A stretch of DNA of 64,000 nucleotides from Atherix ibis (taxonomy: Eukaryota > Arthropoda > Insecta > Diptera > Athericidae): assembly GCA_958298945.1 (NCBI GenBank), contig OY282608.1, positions 20,623,933-20,687,932 of the forward strand, in the 5' to 3' direction. Positions 1 to 13,760 of this stretch are shown in pieces. The translations under genes and the position numbers were made by a program. The number at the start of each line of letters is the position of its first letter. Positions within the stretch are counted from its first letter, which is position 1. The notes below the pieces were generated by a model. It was not told where the DNA came from. It did no database searches and saw nothing but the letters and a program-made list of their open reading frames with translations.

Positions 1-3000
1 CAACAAACCATCAAACGAACAAAGCAACAAGCCAACAAGCCAACAAACCAACAAACCAACAAGCCAACAAACCAACAAACCAACAAGCCAACAAACCAAC
101 AAACCAACAAACCAACAAGCCAACAAACCAACAAACCAACAAACCAACAAGCTAACAAACCAACAAACCAACAAACCAACAAACCAACAAACCAACAAGC
201 CAAAAAGCCAACAAACCAACAAACCAACAAACCAACAAGCCAACAAGCCAACAAACCAACAAACCAACAAACCGACAAACCAACAAACTTAGTAACCAAC
301 AAGCCAACAAACCAACAAACCAACAAGCCAACAAGCCAACAAACCAACAAACCAACAAGCCAACAAACCAATAAACCAACAAACCAAAAAACCAACAAAC
401 CACCAAACCAACAAACCAACAAACCAACAAACCAACAAGCCAACAAGCCAACAAACCAACAAACCAACAAACCAACAAACCAAGTAACCAAAAAGCCAAC
501 AAACTAACAAACCAACAAGCCAACAAGCCAACAAACCAACAAACCAACAAAGCAACAAGCCAACAAGCCAACAAACTAACAAACCAACAAACCAACAAGC
601 CAACAAACCAACAAACCAACAAATCAACAAGCCAACAAACCAACAAACAAATAAACCAACAAACCAACAAACCAACAAACCAAAAAAACAACAAACCAAC
701 AAGCTAACAAGCCAACAAACCAACAAACTAACAAACCAACAAACGAACTAACCAACAAACCAACAAGCCAACAAACCAACAAACCAACAAACCAATAAAC
801 TAAGTAACCAACAAGCCAACAAACCAACAAACCAACAAGCCAACAAACCAACAAACTAACAAACCAACAAGCCAACAAACCAATAAACCAACAAGCCAAC
901 AAGCCAACGAACCAACAAACCAACAAGCCAACAAACCAACAAACCAACAAACCAATAAGCCAACAAACCAACAAACAAATAAACCAACAAACCAACAAAC
1001 CAACAAACCAACAAACCAACAAACAAATAAACCAACAAACCAACAAACCAACAAACCATAAACCAACAAACCAATTAACCAACAAACCAACAAACGAACA
1101 AACCGACAAACTAACAAACCAACAAACCAACAAACCAACAAACCTACAAACCAGCAAACAAATAAACCAACAAACCAACAAACCAACAAACCAACAAACC
1201 AACAAACCAACAAACCAACAAACCAACAAGCCAACAAGCCAACAAACCAACAAACCAACAAGCCAACAAACCAACAAACCAACAAACCAACAAGCCAACA
1301 AACCAACAAGCCAATAAACCAACAAACCAACAAACCAAGTAACCAACAAACCAACAAACCAACAAGCCAACAAGCCAACAAACCAACAAACCAACAAACC
1401 AACAAGCCAACAAACCAACAAACCAACAAACCAACAAACCAACAAACCAACAAACCAACAAACAAATAAACCAACAAACCAAAAACCAACAAACCAACAA
1501 GCCAACAAGCCAACAAACCAACGAACTAACAAACCAACAAACGAACTCACCAACAAACCAACAAGCCAACAAGCCAACAAACCAACAAACCAACAAACCC
1601 ACAAACTAAGTAACCAACAAGCCAACAAACCAACAAACCAACAAGCCAACAAGCCAACAAACCAACAAACCAACAAGCCAACAAACCAACAAACCAAAAA
1701 ACCAAAAAAAACCAACAAACCAACAAACGAACAATCCAACAAACCAACAAACCAAAAAACCAACAAGCCAACAAGCCAACAAACCAACAACCCAACAAAC
1801 CAACAAGCCAACAAACCAACAAACAAATAAACCAACAAACCAACAAACCAACAAACCAAAAAAACAACAAACCAACAAGCTAACAAGCCAACAAACAAAC
1901 AAACTAACAAACCAACAAACGAACTAACCAACAAACCAACAAGCCAACAAACCAACAAACCAACAAACCAACAAACTAAGTAACCAACAAGCCAACAAAC
2001 CAACAAACTAACAAACCAACAAGCCAACAAACCAATAAACCAACAAGCCAACAAGCCAACGAACCAACAAACCAACAAGCCAACAAACCAACAAACCAAC
2101 AAACCAATAAGCCAACAAACCAACAAACAAATAAACCAACAAACCAACAAACCAACAAACCAACAAACCAACAAACCAACAAACAAATAAACCAACAAAC
2201 CAACAAACCAACAAACCACAAACCAACAAACCAATTAACCAACAAACCAACAAACGAACAAACCAACAAACCAACAAACCAACAAACCAACAAACCAACA
2301 AACCAACAAACCAACAAACCTACAAACCAACAAACCAGCAAACAAATAAACCAACAAACCAACAAACCAACAAACCAAAAAAACAACAAACCAACAAGCT
2401 AACAAGCCAACAAACAAACAAACTAACAAACCAACAAACGAACTAACCAACAAGCCAACAAACCAACAAACTAACAAACCAACAAGCCAACAAACCAATA
2501 AACCAACAAGCCAACAAGCCAACGAACCAACAAACCAACAAGCCAACAAACCAACAAACCAACAAACCAATAAGCCAACAAACCAACAAACAAATAAACC
2601 AACAAACCAACAAACCAACAAACCAACAAACCAACAAACCAACAAACCAACAAACAAATAAACCAACAAACCAACAAACCAACAAACCACAAAACAACAA
2701 ACCAATTAACCAACAAACCAACAAACGAACAAACCAACAAACCAACAAACCAACAAACCAACAAACCAACAAACCTACAAACCAACAAACCAGCAAACAA
2801 ATAAACCAACAAACCAACAAACCAACAAACCAACAAACCAACAAACGAACAAACCAACAAACCAACAAGCCAACAAGCCAACAAACCAACAAACCAACAA
2901 GCCAACAAACCAACAAACCAACAAACCAACAAGCCAACAAACCAACAAGCCAATAAACCAACAAACCAACAAACCAAGTAACCAACAAACCAACAAACCA

Positions 3001-4589
3001 ACAAGCCAACAAGCCCACAAACCAACAAACCAACAAACCAACAAGCCAACAAACCAACAAACCAACAAACCAACAAACCAACAAACCAACAAACCAACAA
3101 ACAAATAAACCAACAAACCAAAAACCAACAAACCAACAAGCCAACAAGCCAACAAACCAACGAACTAACAAACCAACAAACGAACTCACCAACAAACCAA
3201 CAAGCCAACAAGCCAACAAACCAACAAACCAACAAACCAACAAATTAAGTAACCAACAAGCCAACAAACCAACAAGCCAACAAGCCAACAAACCAACAAA
3301 CCAACAAGCCAACAAACCAGCAAACCAAAAAACCAAAAAACCAACAAACCAACAAACGAACAATCCAACAAACCAACAAACCAAAAAACCAACAAGCCAA
3401 CAAGCCAACAAACCAACAAACCAACAAACCAACAAGCCAACAAACCAACAAGCCAATAAACCAACAAACCAACAAACCAAGTAACCAAAAAGCCAACAAA
3501 CTAAAAAACCAACAAGCCAACAAGCCAACAAACCAACAAACCAACAAAGTAACAAGCCAACAAGCCAACAAACCAACAAACCAACAAGCCAACAAACCAA
3601 CAAACCAACAAGCCAACAAACCAACAAACCAATAAACCAACAAGCCAACAAACCAACAGACCAACAAGCTAACAAACCAACAAACCAACAAACCAACAAA
3701 CCAACAAACCTACAAGCCAACAAGCCAACAAACCAACAAGCCAACAAACCAACAAACCAACAAACCAACAAACCAACAAGCCAACAAACCAACAAGCCAA
3801 CAAACCAACAAACCAAGTAACCAAAAAGCCAACAAACTAAAAAACGAACAAGCCAACCAGCCAACAAACCAACAAACCAACAAAACAACAAGCCAACAAG
3901 CCAACAAACCAACAAACCAACAAGCCAACAAACCAACAAACCAACAAGCCAACAAGCCAACAAACCGACAAACCAACAAACCAACAAACCAACAAACTAA
4001 GTAACCAACAAGCCAACAAACCAACAAACCAACAAGCCAACAAGCTAACAAACCAAAAAACCAACAAACCAACAAGCCAACAAACCAACAAACCAAAAAA
4101 CCAACAAACCAAGTAACCAAAAAGCCAACAAACTAACAAACCAACAAGCCAACAAGCCAACAAACCAACAAAGCAACAAGCCAACAAGCCAACAAACCAA
4201 CAAACCAGCAAGCCAACAAACCAAGTAACCAAAAAGCCAACAAACTAACAAACCAACAAGCCAACAAACCAACAAGCCAACAAGCCAACAAACCAACAAA
4301 CCAACAAACCAACAAACCAACAAACCAATCAACCAAAAAACCAACAAACCAACAAGCCAACAAGCCAACAAACCAACAAACTAACAAACCAACAAACGAA
4401 CTAACCAACAAACCAACAAGCCAACAAGCCAACAAGCCAACAAACCAACAAACCAACAAACCAACAAACCAACAAACTAACAAACCAACAAGCCAACAAG
4501 CCAACAAACCAGCAAACCAACAAACCAACAAGCCAACAAACCAACAAACCAACAAACCAACAAACCAACAAACCAACAATCCAAAAAGC

Positions 4590-5771
4590 CAACAAACCAA
4601 CAAACCAACAAGCCAACAAACCAACAAACGAAAAAACCAACAAACCAAGTAACCAAAAAGCCAACAAACTAACAAACCAACAAGCCAACAAGCCAACAAA
4701 CCAACAAACCAACAAAGCAACAAGCCAACAAGCCAACAAACCAACAAACCAACAAGCCAACAAACCAAGTAACCAAAAAGCCAACAAATTAACAAACCAA
4801 CAAGCCAACAAACCAACTAGCCAACAAGCCAACAAACTAACAAACCAACAAGCCAACAAACCAACAAACCAACAAACCAACAAGCCAACAAACCAACAAA
4901 CAAATAAACCAACAAACCAACAAACCAACAAACCAACAAACCAACAAACCAACAAACCAACAAACAAATAAACCAACAAACCAACAAACCAACAAACCAA
5001 CAAACCACAAACCAACAAACCAATTAACCAACAAACCAACAAACGAACAAACCAACAAACCAACAAGCCAACAAACCAACAAACGAATAAACCAACAAAC
5101 CAACAAACCAACAAACCAACAAGCCAAAACTCCAACAAACCAACAAACCAACAAACCAAAAAACCAACAAACCAGCAAACAAATAAACCAACAAACCAAC
5201 AAACCAACAAACCAACAAACCAACAAACCAACAAACCAACAAGCCAACAAACCAACAAACCAACAAGCCAACAAACCAACAAACCTACAAACCAACAAGC
5301 CAACAAACCAACAAGCCAATAAACCAATAAACCAACAAACCAAGTAACCAACAAACCAACAAACCAGCAAGCCACCAAGCCAACAAACCAACATAACAAC
5401 AAACCAACAAGCCAACAAACCAACAAACCAACAAACCAACAAACCAACAAACCAACAAACAAATAAACCAACAAACCAAAAACCAACAAACCAACAAGCC
5501 AACAAGCCGACAAACCAACGAACTAACAAGCCAACAAACCAATAAACCAACAAACCAAAAAACCAACAAACCACCAAACCAACAAACCAACAAACCAACA
5601 AACCAACAAGCCAACAAGCCAACAAACCAACAAATTAACAAACCAACAAACCAAGTAACCAAAAAGCGAACAAACTAACAAACCAACAAGCCAACAAGCC
5701 AACAAACCAACAAACCAACAAAGCAACAAGCCAACAAGCCAACAAACTAACAAACCAACAAACCAACAAGC
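4590..5771. repeat. Tandem HOR, first copy of the 1,182/1,198-bp pair
   Basis: Matches the following block. The ATTAACC marker at 5024 recurs at 6206 and AAGTAACCAAAAAGCC near 4648 recurs near 5830, both at an offset of 1,182 bp. Further right, AAGTAACCAAAAAGCG at about 5653 recurs at about 6851, an offset of 1,198 bp, so two extra octamers lie in the second copy. The rare word CCAAAACTCC is present in both. The edges are uncertain by some tens of bases because canonical octamers surround them. Confidence 0.85.
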
Positions 5772-6969
5772 CAACAAACCAACAAACCAACAAGCCAACA
5801 AACCAACAAACGAAAAAACCAACAAACCAAGTAACCAAAAAGCCAACAAACTAACAAACCAACAAGCCAACAAGCCAACAAACCAACAAACCAACAAAGC
5901 AACAAGCCAACAAGCCAACAAACCAACAAACCAACAAGCCAACAAACCAAGTAACCAAAAAGCCAACAAATTAACAAACCAACAAGCCAACAAACCAACT
6001 AGCCAACAAGCCAACAAACTAACAAACCAACAAGCCAACAAACCAACAAACCAACAAACCAACAAGCCAACAAACCAACAAACAAATAAACCAACAAACC
6101 AACAAACCAACAAACCAACAAACCAACAAACCAACAAACCAACAAACAAATAAACCAACAAACCAACAAACCAACAAACCAACAAACCACAAACCAACAA
6201 ACCAATTAACCAACAAACCAACAAACGAACAAACCAACAAACCAACAAGCCAACAAACCAACAAACGAATAAACCAACAAACCAACAAACCAACAAACCA
6301 ACAAACCAACAAGCCAAAACTCCAACAAACCAACAAACCAACAAGCTAACAAACCAACAAACCAAAAAACCAACAAACCAGCAAACAAATAAACCAACAA
6401 ACCAACAAACCAACAAACCAACAAACCAACAAACCAACAAGCCAACAAACCAACAAACCAACAAGCCAACAAACCAACAAACCTACAAACCAACAAGCCA
6501 ACAAACCAACAAGCCAATAAACCAATAAACCAACAAACCAAGTAACCAACAAACCAACAAACCAGCAAGCCACCAAGCCAACAAACCAACATAACAACAA
6601 ACCAACAAGCCAACAAACCAACAAACCAACAAACCAACAAACCAACAAACCAACAAACAAATAAACCAACAAACCAAAAACCAACAAACCAACAAGCCAA
6701 CAAGCCAACAAACCAACGAACTAACAAGCCAACAAACCAATAAACCAACAAACCAAAAAACCAACAAACCACCAAACCAATAAACCAACAAACCAACAAA
6801 CCAACAAGCCAACAAGCCAACAAACCAACAAACCAACAAACCAACAAACCAAGTAACCAAAAAGCGAACAAACTAACAAACCAACAAGCCAACAAGCCAA
6901 CAAACCAACAAACCAACAAAGCAACAAGCCAACAAGCCAACAAACTAACAAACCAACAAACCAACAAGC
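5772..6969. repeat. Tandem HOR, second copy of the 1,182/1,198-bp pair
   Basis: Direct repeat of the preceding block with scattered substitutions and a net gain of 16 bp (two octamers). It shares the CCAAAACTCC word, the CATAACAAC word near 6590, and the marker chain CCACAAACC, ATTAACC, AAACGAAC. The differences suggest this duplication is older than the 975-bp and 2,943-bp ones. Confidence 0.83.
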
Positions 6970-8605
6970 CAACAAACCAACAAACCAACAAATCAACAAG
7001 CCAACAAACCAACAAACAAATAAACCAACAAACCAACAAACCAACAAACCAAAAGAACAACAAACCAACAAGCTAACAAGCCAACAAACCAACAAACTAA
7101 CAAACCAACAAACGAACTAACCAACAAACCAACAAGCCAACAAACCAACAAACCAACAAACCAACAAACTAAGTAACCAACAAGCCAACAAACCAACAAA
7201 CCAACAAGCCAACAAACCAACAAACTAACAAACCAACAAGCCAACAAACCAATAAACCAACAAGCCAACAAGCCAACGAACCAACAAACCAACAAGCCAA
7301 CAAACCAACAAACCAACAAACCAATAAGCCAACAAACCAACAAACAAATAAACCAACAAACCAACAAACCAACAAACCAACAAACCAACAAACCAACAAA
7401 CAAATAAACCAAAAAACCAACAAACCAACAAACCATAAACCAACAAACCAATTAACCAACAAACCAACAAACGAACAAACCAACAAACTAACAAATCAAC
7501 AAACCAACAAACCAACAAACCTACAAACCAACAAACCAGCAAACAAATAAACCAACAAACCAACAAACCAACAAACCAACAAACCAACAAACCAACAAAC
7601 CAACAAACCAACAAGCCAACAAGCCAACAAACCAACAAACCAACAAGCCAACAAACCAACAAACCAACAAACCAACAAGCAAACAAACCAACAAGCCAAT
7701 AAACCAACAAACCAACAAACCAAGTAACCAACAAACCAACAAACCAACAAGCCAACAAGCCAACAAACCAACAAACCAACAAACCAACAAGCCAACAAAC
7801 CAACAAACCAACAAACCAACAAACCAACAAACCAACAAACCAACAAACCAACAAACCAACAAACAAATAAACCAACAAACCAAAAACCAACAAACCAACA
7901 AGCCAACAAGCCAACAAACCAACGAACTAACAAACCAACAAACTCACCAACAAACCAACAAGCCAACAAGCCAACAAACCAACAAACCAACAAACCAACA
8001 AAATAAGTAACCAACAAGCCAACAAACCAACAAACCAACAAGCCAACAAGCCAACAAACCAACAAACCAACAAGCCAACAAACCAACAAACCAAAAAACC
8101 AAAAAACCAACAAACCAACAAACGAACAATCCAACAAACCAACAAACCAAAAAACCAACAAGCCAACAAGCCAACAAACCAACAAACCAACAAACCAACA
8201 AGCCAACAAACCAACAAACAAATAAACCAACAAACCAACAAACCAACAAACCAAAAAAACAACAAACCAACAAGCTAACAAGCCAACAAACCAACAAACT
8301 AACAAACCAACAAACGAACTAACCAACAAACCAAAAAACCAACAAGCCAACAAACCAACAAACCAACAAACCAACAAACTAAGTAACCAACAAGCCAACA
8401 AACCAACAAACCAACAAGCCAACAAACCGACAAACTAACAAACCAACAAGCCAACAAACCAATAAACCAACAAGCCAACAAGCCAACGAACAAACAAACC
8501 AACAAGCCAACAAACCAACAAACCAACAAACCAATAAGCCAACAAACCAACAAACAAATAAACCAACAAACCAACAAACCAACAAACCAACAAACCAACA
8601 AACCA

Positions 8606-9580
8606 ACAAACCAACAAACCAACAAACCAACAAACAAATAAACCAACAAACCAACAAACCAACAAACCACAAACCAACAAACCAATTAACCAACAAACCA
8701 ACAAACGAACAAACCAACAAACCAACAAACCAACAAACCAACAAACCAACAAACCTACAAACAAACAAACCAGCAAACTAATAAACCAACAAACCAACAA
8801 ACCAACAAACCAACAAACCAACAAACCAACAAACCAACAAACCAACAAGCCAACAAGCCAACAAACCAACAAACCAACAAGCCAACAAACCAACAAACCA
8901 ACAAACCAACAAGCCAACAAACCAACAAGCCAATAAACCAACAAACCAACAAACCAAGTAACCAACAAACCAACAAACCAACAAGCCAACAAGCCAACAA
9001 ACCAACAAACCAACAAACCAACAAGCCAACAAACCAACAAACCAACAAACCAACAAACCAACAAACCAACAAACCAACAAACAAATAAACCAACAAACCA
9101 AAAACCAACAACCCAACAAGCCAACAAGCCAACAAACCAACGAACTAACAAACCAACAAACGAACTAACCAACAAACCAACAAGCCAACAAGCCAACAAA
9201 CCAACAAACCAACAAACCAACAAACCAACAAACTAAGTAACCAACAAGCCAACAAACCAACAAACCAACAAGCCAACAAGCCAACAAACCAAACAAACCA
9301 ACAAGCCAACAAACCAACAAACCAAAAAACCAAAAAACCAACAAACCAACAAACGAACAATCCAACAAACCAACAAACCAAAAAACTAACAAGCCAACAA
9401 GCCAACAAACCAACAAACCAACAAACCAACAAGCCAACAAACCAACAAGCCAACAAACCAACAAACCAACAAACCAAGTAACCAAAAAGCCAACAAACTA
9501 ACAAACCAACAAGCCAACAAGCCAACAAACCAACAAACCAACAAAGCAACAACCCAACAAGCCAACAAACCAACAAGCCA
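8606..9580. repeat. Tandem HOR, first copy of the 975-bp pair
   Basis: The AAACAAATAAACC word at 8632 recurs at 9607 and ATTAACC at 8686 recurs at 9661, both exactly 975 bp apart. Rare words shared by the two copies include CCAACAACCCAAC, the 4-bp slip CCAAACAAACC (near 9289 and 10264) and CAAACTAATAAACC. Four pairs of long derived reading frames are identical across the two copies, so the copies appear identical or nearly so. The length is 121 octamers plus 7 bp. Confidence 0.92.
8686..8691. repeat. TTAACC marker word, representative
   Basis: TTAACC within ACCAATTAACC is one of the few T-rich words of the array and is the best anchor for the region A HOR. Copies are at 1075, 2235, 2706, 5024, 6206, 7452, 8686, 9661, 11540 and 13754. 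Confidence 0.9.
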
Positions 9581-10555
9581 ACAAACCAACAAACCAACAA
9601 ACCAACAAACAAATAAACCAACAAACCAACAAACCAACAAACCACAAACCAACAAACCAATTAACCAACAAACCAACAAACGAACAAACCAACAAACCAA
9701 CAAACCAACAAACCAACAAACCAACAAACCTACAAACAAACAAACCAGCAAACTAATAAACCAACAAACCAACAAACCAACAAACCAACAAACCAACAAA
9801 CCAACAAACCAACAAACCAACAAGCCAACAAGCCAACAAACCAACAAACCAACAAGCCAACAAACCAACAAACCAACAAACCAACAAGCCAACAAACCAA
9901 CAAGCCAATAAACCAACAAACCAACAAACCAAGTAACCAACAAACCAACAAACCAACAAGCCAACAAGCCAACAAACCAACAAACCAACAAACCAACAAG
10001 CCAACAAACCAACAAACCAACAAACCAACAAACCAACAAACCAACAAACCAACAAACAAATAAACCAACAAACCAAAAACCAACAACCCAACAAGCCAAC
10101 AAGCCAACAAACCAACGAACTAACAAACCAACAAACGAACTAACCAACAAACCAACAAGCCAACAAGCCAACAAACCAACAAACCAACAAACCAACAAAC
10201 CAACAAACTAAGTAACCAACAAGCCAACAAACCAACAAACCAACAAGCCAACAAGCCAACAAACCAAACAAACCAACAAGCCAACAAACCAACAAACCAA
10301 AAAACCAAAAAACCAACAAACCAACAAACGAACAATCCAACAAACCAACAAACCAAAAAACTAACAAGCCAACAAGCCAACAAACCAACAAACCAACAAA
10401 CCAACAAGCCAACAAACCAACAAGCCAACAAACCAACAAACCAACAAACCAAGTAACCAAAAAGCCAACAAACTAACAAACCAACAAGCCAACAAGCCAA
10501 CAAACCAACAAACCAACAAAGCAACAACCCAACAAGCCAACAAACCAACAAGCCA
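9581..10555. repeat. Tandem HOR, second copy of the 975-bp pair
   Basis: Direct repeat of the block before it. Similarity runs on to about 10,575, where a G replaces A and the sequences part. The near identity implies a recent duplication or recent homogenisation, or an assembly that placed the same reads twice. Confidence 0.92.
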
Positions 10556-12379
10556 ACAAACCAACAAACCAACAAGCCAACAAGCCAACAAACCAATAAA
10601 CCAACAAGCCAACAAACCAACAGACCAACAAGCTAACAAACCAACAAACCAACAAACCAACAAACCAACAAGCCAACAAACCAACAAACCAACAAACCAA
10701 CAAACCAACAAGCCAACAAACCAACAAGCCAACAAACCAACAAACCAAGTAACCAAAAAGTCAACAAACTAAAAAACGAACAAGCCAACAAGCCAACAAA
10801 CCAACAAACCAACAAAACAACAAGCCAACAAGCCAACAAACCAACAAACCAACAAGCCAACAAACCAACAAACCAACAAGCCAACAAACCAACAAACTAA
10901 GTAACCAACAAGCCAACAAACCAACAAACCAACAAGCCAACAAGCCAACAAACCAACAAACCAACAAGCCAACAAACCAACAAACCAAAAAACCAAAAAA
11001 CCAACAAACCAACAAACGAACAATCCAACAAACCAACAAACCAAAAAACCAACAAGCCAACAAGCCAACAAACCAACAAACCAACAAACCAACAAACTAA
11101 CAAACCAACAAACGAACTAACCAACAAACCAACAAGCCAACAAACCAACAAACCAAAAAAACAACAAACCAACAAGCTAACAAGCCAACAAACCAACAAA
11201 CTAACAAACCAACAAACGAACTAACCAACAAACCAACAAGCCAACAAACCAACAAACCAACAAACCAACAAACTAAGTAACCAACAAGCCAACAAACCAA
11301 CAAACCAACAAGCCAACAAACCAACAAACTAACAAACCAACAAGCCAACAAACCAATAAACCAACAAGCCAACAAGCCAACGAACCAACAAACCAACAAG
11401 CCAACAAACCAACAAACCAACAAACCAATAAGCCAACAAACCAACAAACAAATAAACCAACAAACCAACAAACCAACAAACCAACAAACAAATAAACCAA
11501 CAAACCAACAAACCAACAAACCACAAACCAACAAACCAATTAACCAACAAACCAACAAACGAACAAACCAACAAACCAACAAACCAACAAACCAGCAAAC
11601 AAATAAACCAACAAACCAACAAACCAACAAACCAACAAACCAACAAACCAACAAACCAACAAGCCAACAAGCCAACAAACCAACAAACCAACAAGCCAAC
11701 AAACCAACAAACCAACAAACCAACAAGCCAACAAACCAACAAGCCAATAAACCAACAAATCAACAAACCGAGTAACCAACAAACCAACAAACCATCAAGC
11801 CAACAAGCCAACAAACCAACAAACCAACAAACCAACAAGCCAACAAACCAACAAACCAACAAACCAACAAACCAACAAACCAACAAACCAACAAACAAAT
11901 AAACCAACAAACCAAAAACCAACAAACCAACAAGCCAACAAGCCAACAAACCAACGAACTAACAAACCAACAAACGAACTCACCAACAAACCAACAAGCC
12001 AACAAGCCAACAAACCAACAAACCAACAAACCAACAAACTAAGTAACCAACAAGCCAACAAACCAACAAACCAACAAGCCAACAAGCCAACAAACCAACA
12101 AACCAACAAGCCAACAAACCAACAAACCAAAAAACCAAAAAACCAACAAACCAACAAACGAACAATCCAACAAACCAACAAACCAAAAAACCAACAAGCC
12201 AACAAGCCAACAAACCAACAAACCAACAAACCAACAAGCCAACAAACCAACAAGCCAACAAACCAACAAACCAACAAACCAACAAACCAACAAAGCAACA
12301 AGCCAACAAGCCAACAAACCAACAAACCAACAAGCCAACAAACCAACAAACCAACAAGCCAACAAGCCAACAAACCAAT

Positions 12380-13760
12380 AAACCAACAAGCCAACAAACC
12401 AACAGACCAACAAGCTAACAAACCAACAAACCAACAAACCAACAAACCAACAAACCTACAAGCCAACAAGCCAACAAACCAAGAAGCCAACAAACCAACA
12501 AACCAACAAACCAACAAACCAACAAGCCAACAAACCAACAAGCCAACAAACCAACAAACCAAGTAACCAAAAAGCCAACAAACTAAAAAACGAACAAGCC
12601 AACAAGCCAACAAACCAACAAACCAACAAAACAACAAGCCAACAAGCCAACAAACCAACAAACCAACAAGCCAACAAACCAACAAACCAACGAGCCAACA
12701 AGCCAACAAACCGACAAACCAACAAACCAACAAACTAAGTAACCAACAAGCCAACAAACCAACAAACCAACAAGCCAACAAGCTAACAAACCAAAAAACC
12801 AACAAACCAACAAGCCAACAAACCAACAAACCAAAAAACCAACAAACCAAGTAACCAAAAAGCCAACAAACTAACAAACCAACAAGCCAACAAGCCAACA
12901 AACCAACAAAGCAACAAGCCAACAAGCCAACAAACCAACAAACCAGCAAGCCAACAAACCAAGTAACCAAAAAGCCAACAAACTAACAAACCAACAAGCC
13001 AACAAACCAACAAGCCAACAAGCCAACAAACCAACAAACCAACAAACCAACAAACCAACAAACCAATAAACCAAAAAACCAACAAACCAACAAGCCAACA
13101 AGCCAACAAACCAACAAACTAACAAACCAACAAACGAACTAACCAACAAACCAACAAGCCAACAAGCCAACAAACCAACAAACCAACAAACCAACAAACC
13201 AACAAACTAACAAACCAACAAGCCAACAAACCAGCAAACCAACAAACCAACAAGCCAACAAACCAACAAACCAACAAACCAACAAACCAACAATCCAAAA
13301 AGCCAACAAACCAACAAACCAACAAGCCAACAAACCAACAAACCAAAAAACCAACAAACCAAGTAACCAAAAAGCCAACAAACTAACAAACCAACAAGCC
13401 AACAAGCCAACAAACCAACAAACCAACAAAGCAACAAGCCAACAAGCCAACAAACCAACAAACCAACAAGCCAACAAACCAAGTAACCAAAAAGCCAACA
13501 AATTAACAAACCAACAAGCCAACAAACCAACTAGCCAACAAGCCAACAAACTAACAAACCAACAAGCCAACAAACCAGCAAACCAACAAACCAACAAGCC
13601 AACAAACCAACAAACAAATAAACCAACAAACCAACCAACCAACAAACCAACAAACCAATAAACCAACAAACCAACAAACCAACAAACCAACAAACAAATA
13701 AACCAACAAACCAACAAACCAACAAACCAACAAACCACAAACCAACAAACCAATTAACCA
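12380..13760. repeat. Dispersed HOR copy of the 3.64-5.03 kb block
   Basis: AGCTAACAAACCAAAAAACC at 4043 recurs at 12781 (offset 8,738). CCTACAAGCC recurs at an offset of 8,746 (3711 to 12457) and ATTAACC at 8,730 (5024 to 13754). The offsets differ by exactly one octamer either way, the expected trace of single-unit slippage after a long-range duplication. The two blocks share the order of dozens of variant octamers. Confidence 0.78.

Noticed and set aside
624..2234. A 536-codon open frame on the - strand, and others of 514 (2,443-3,987) and 437 codons (55,526-56,839)
   Set aside because: They begin at TTG, not ATG, and contain only the rotating LLVCWFVG motif with single-residue variants. 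All three - frames are open over the same DNA because the octamer lacks stop codons in that direction. No signal, domain or non-repeat residue supports a gene.
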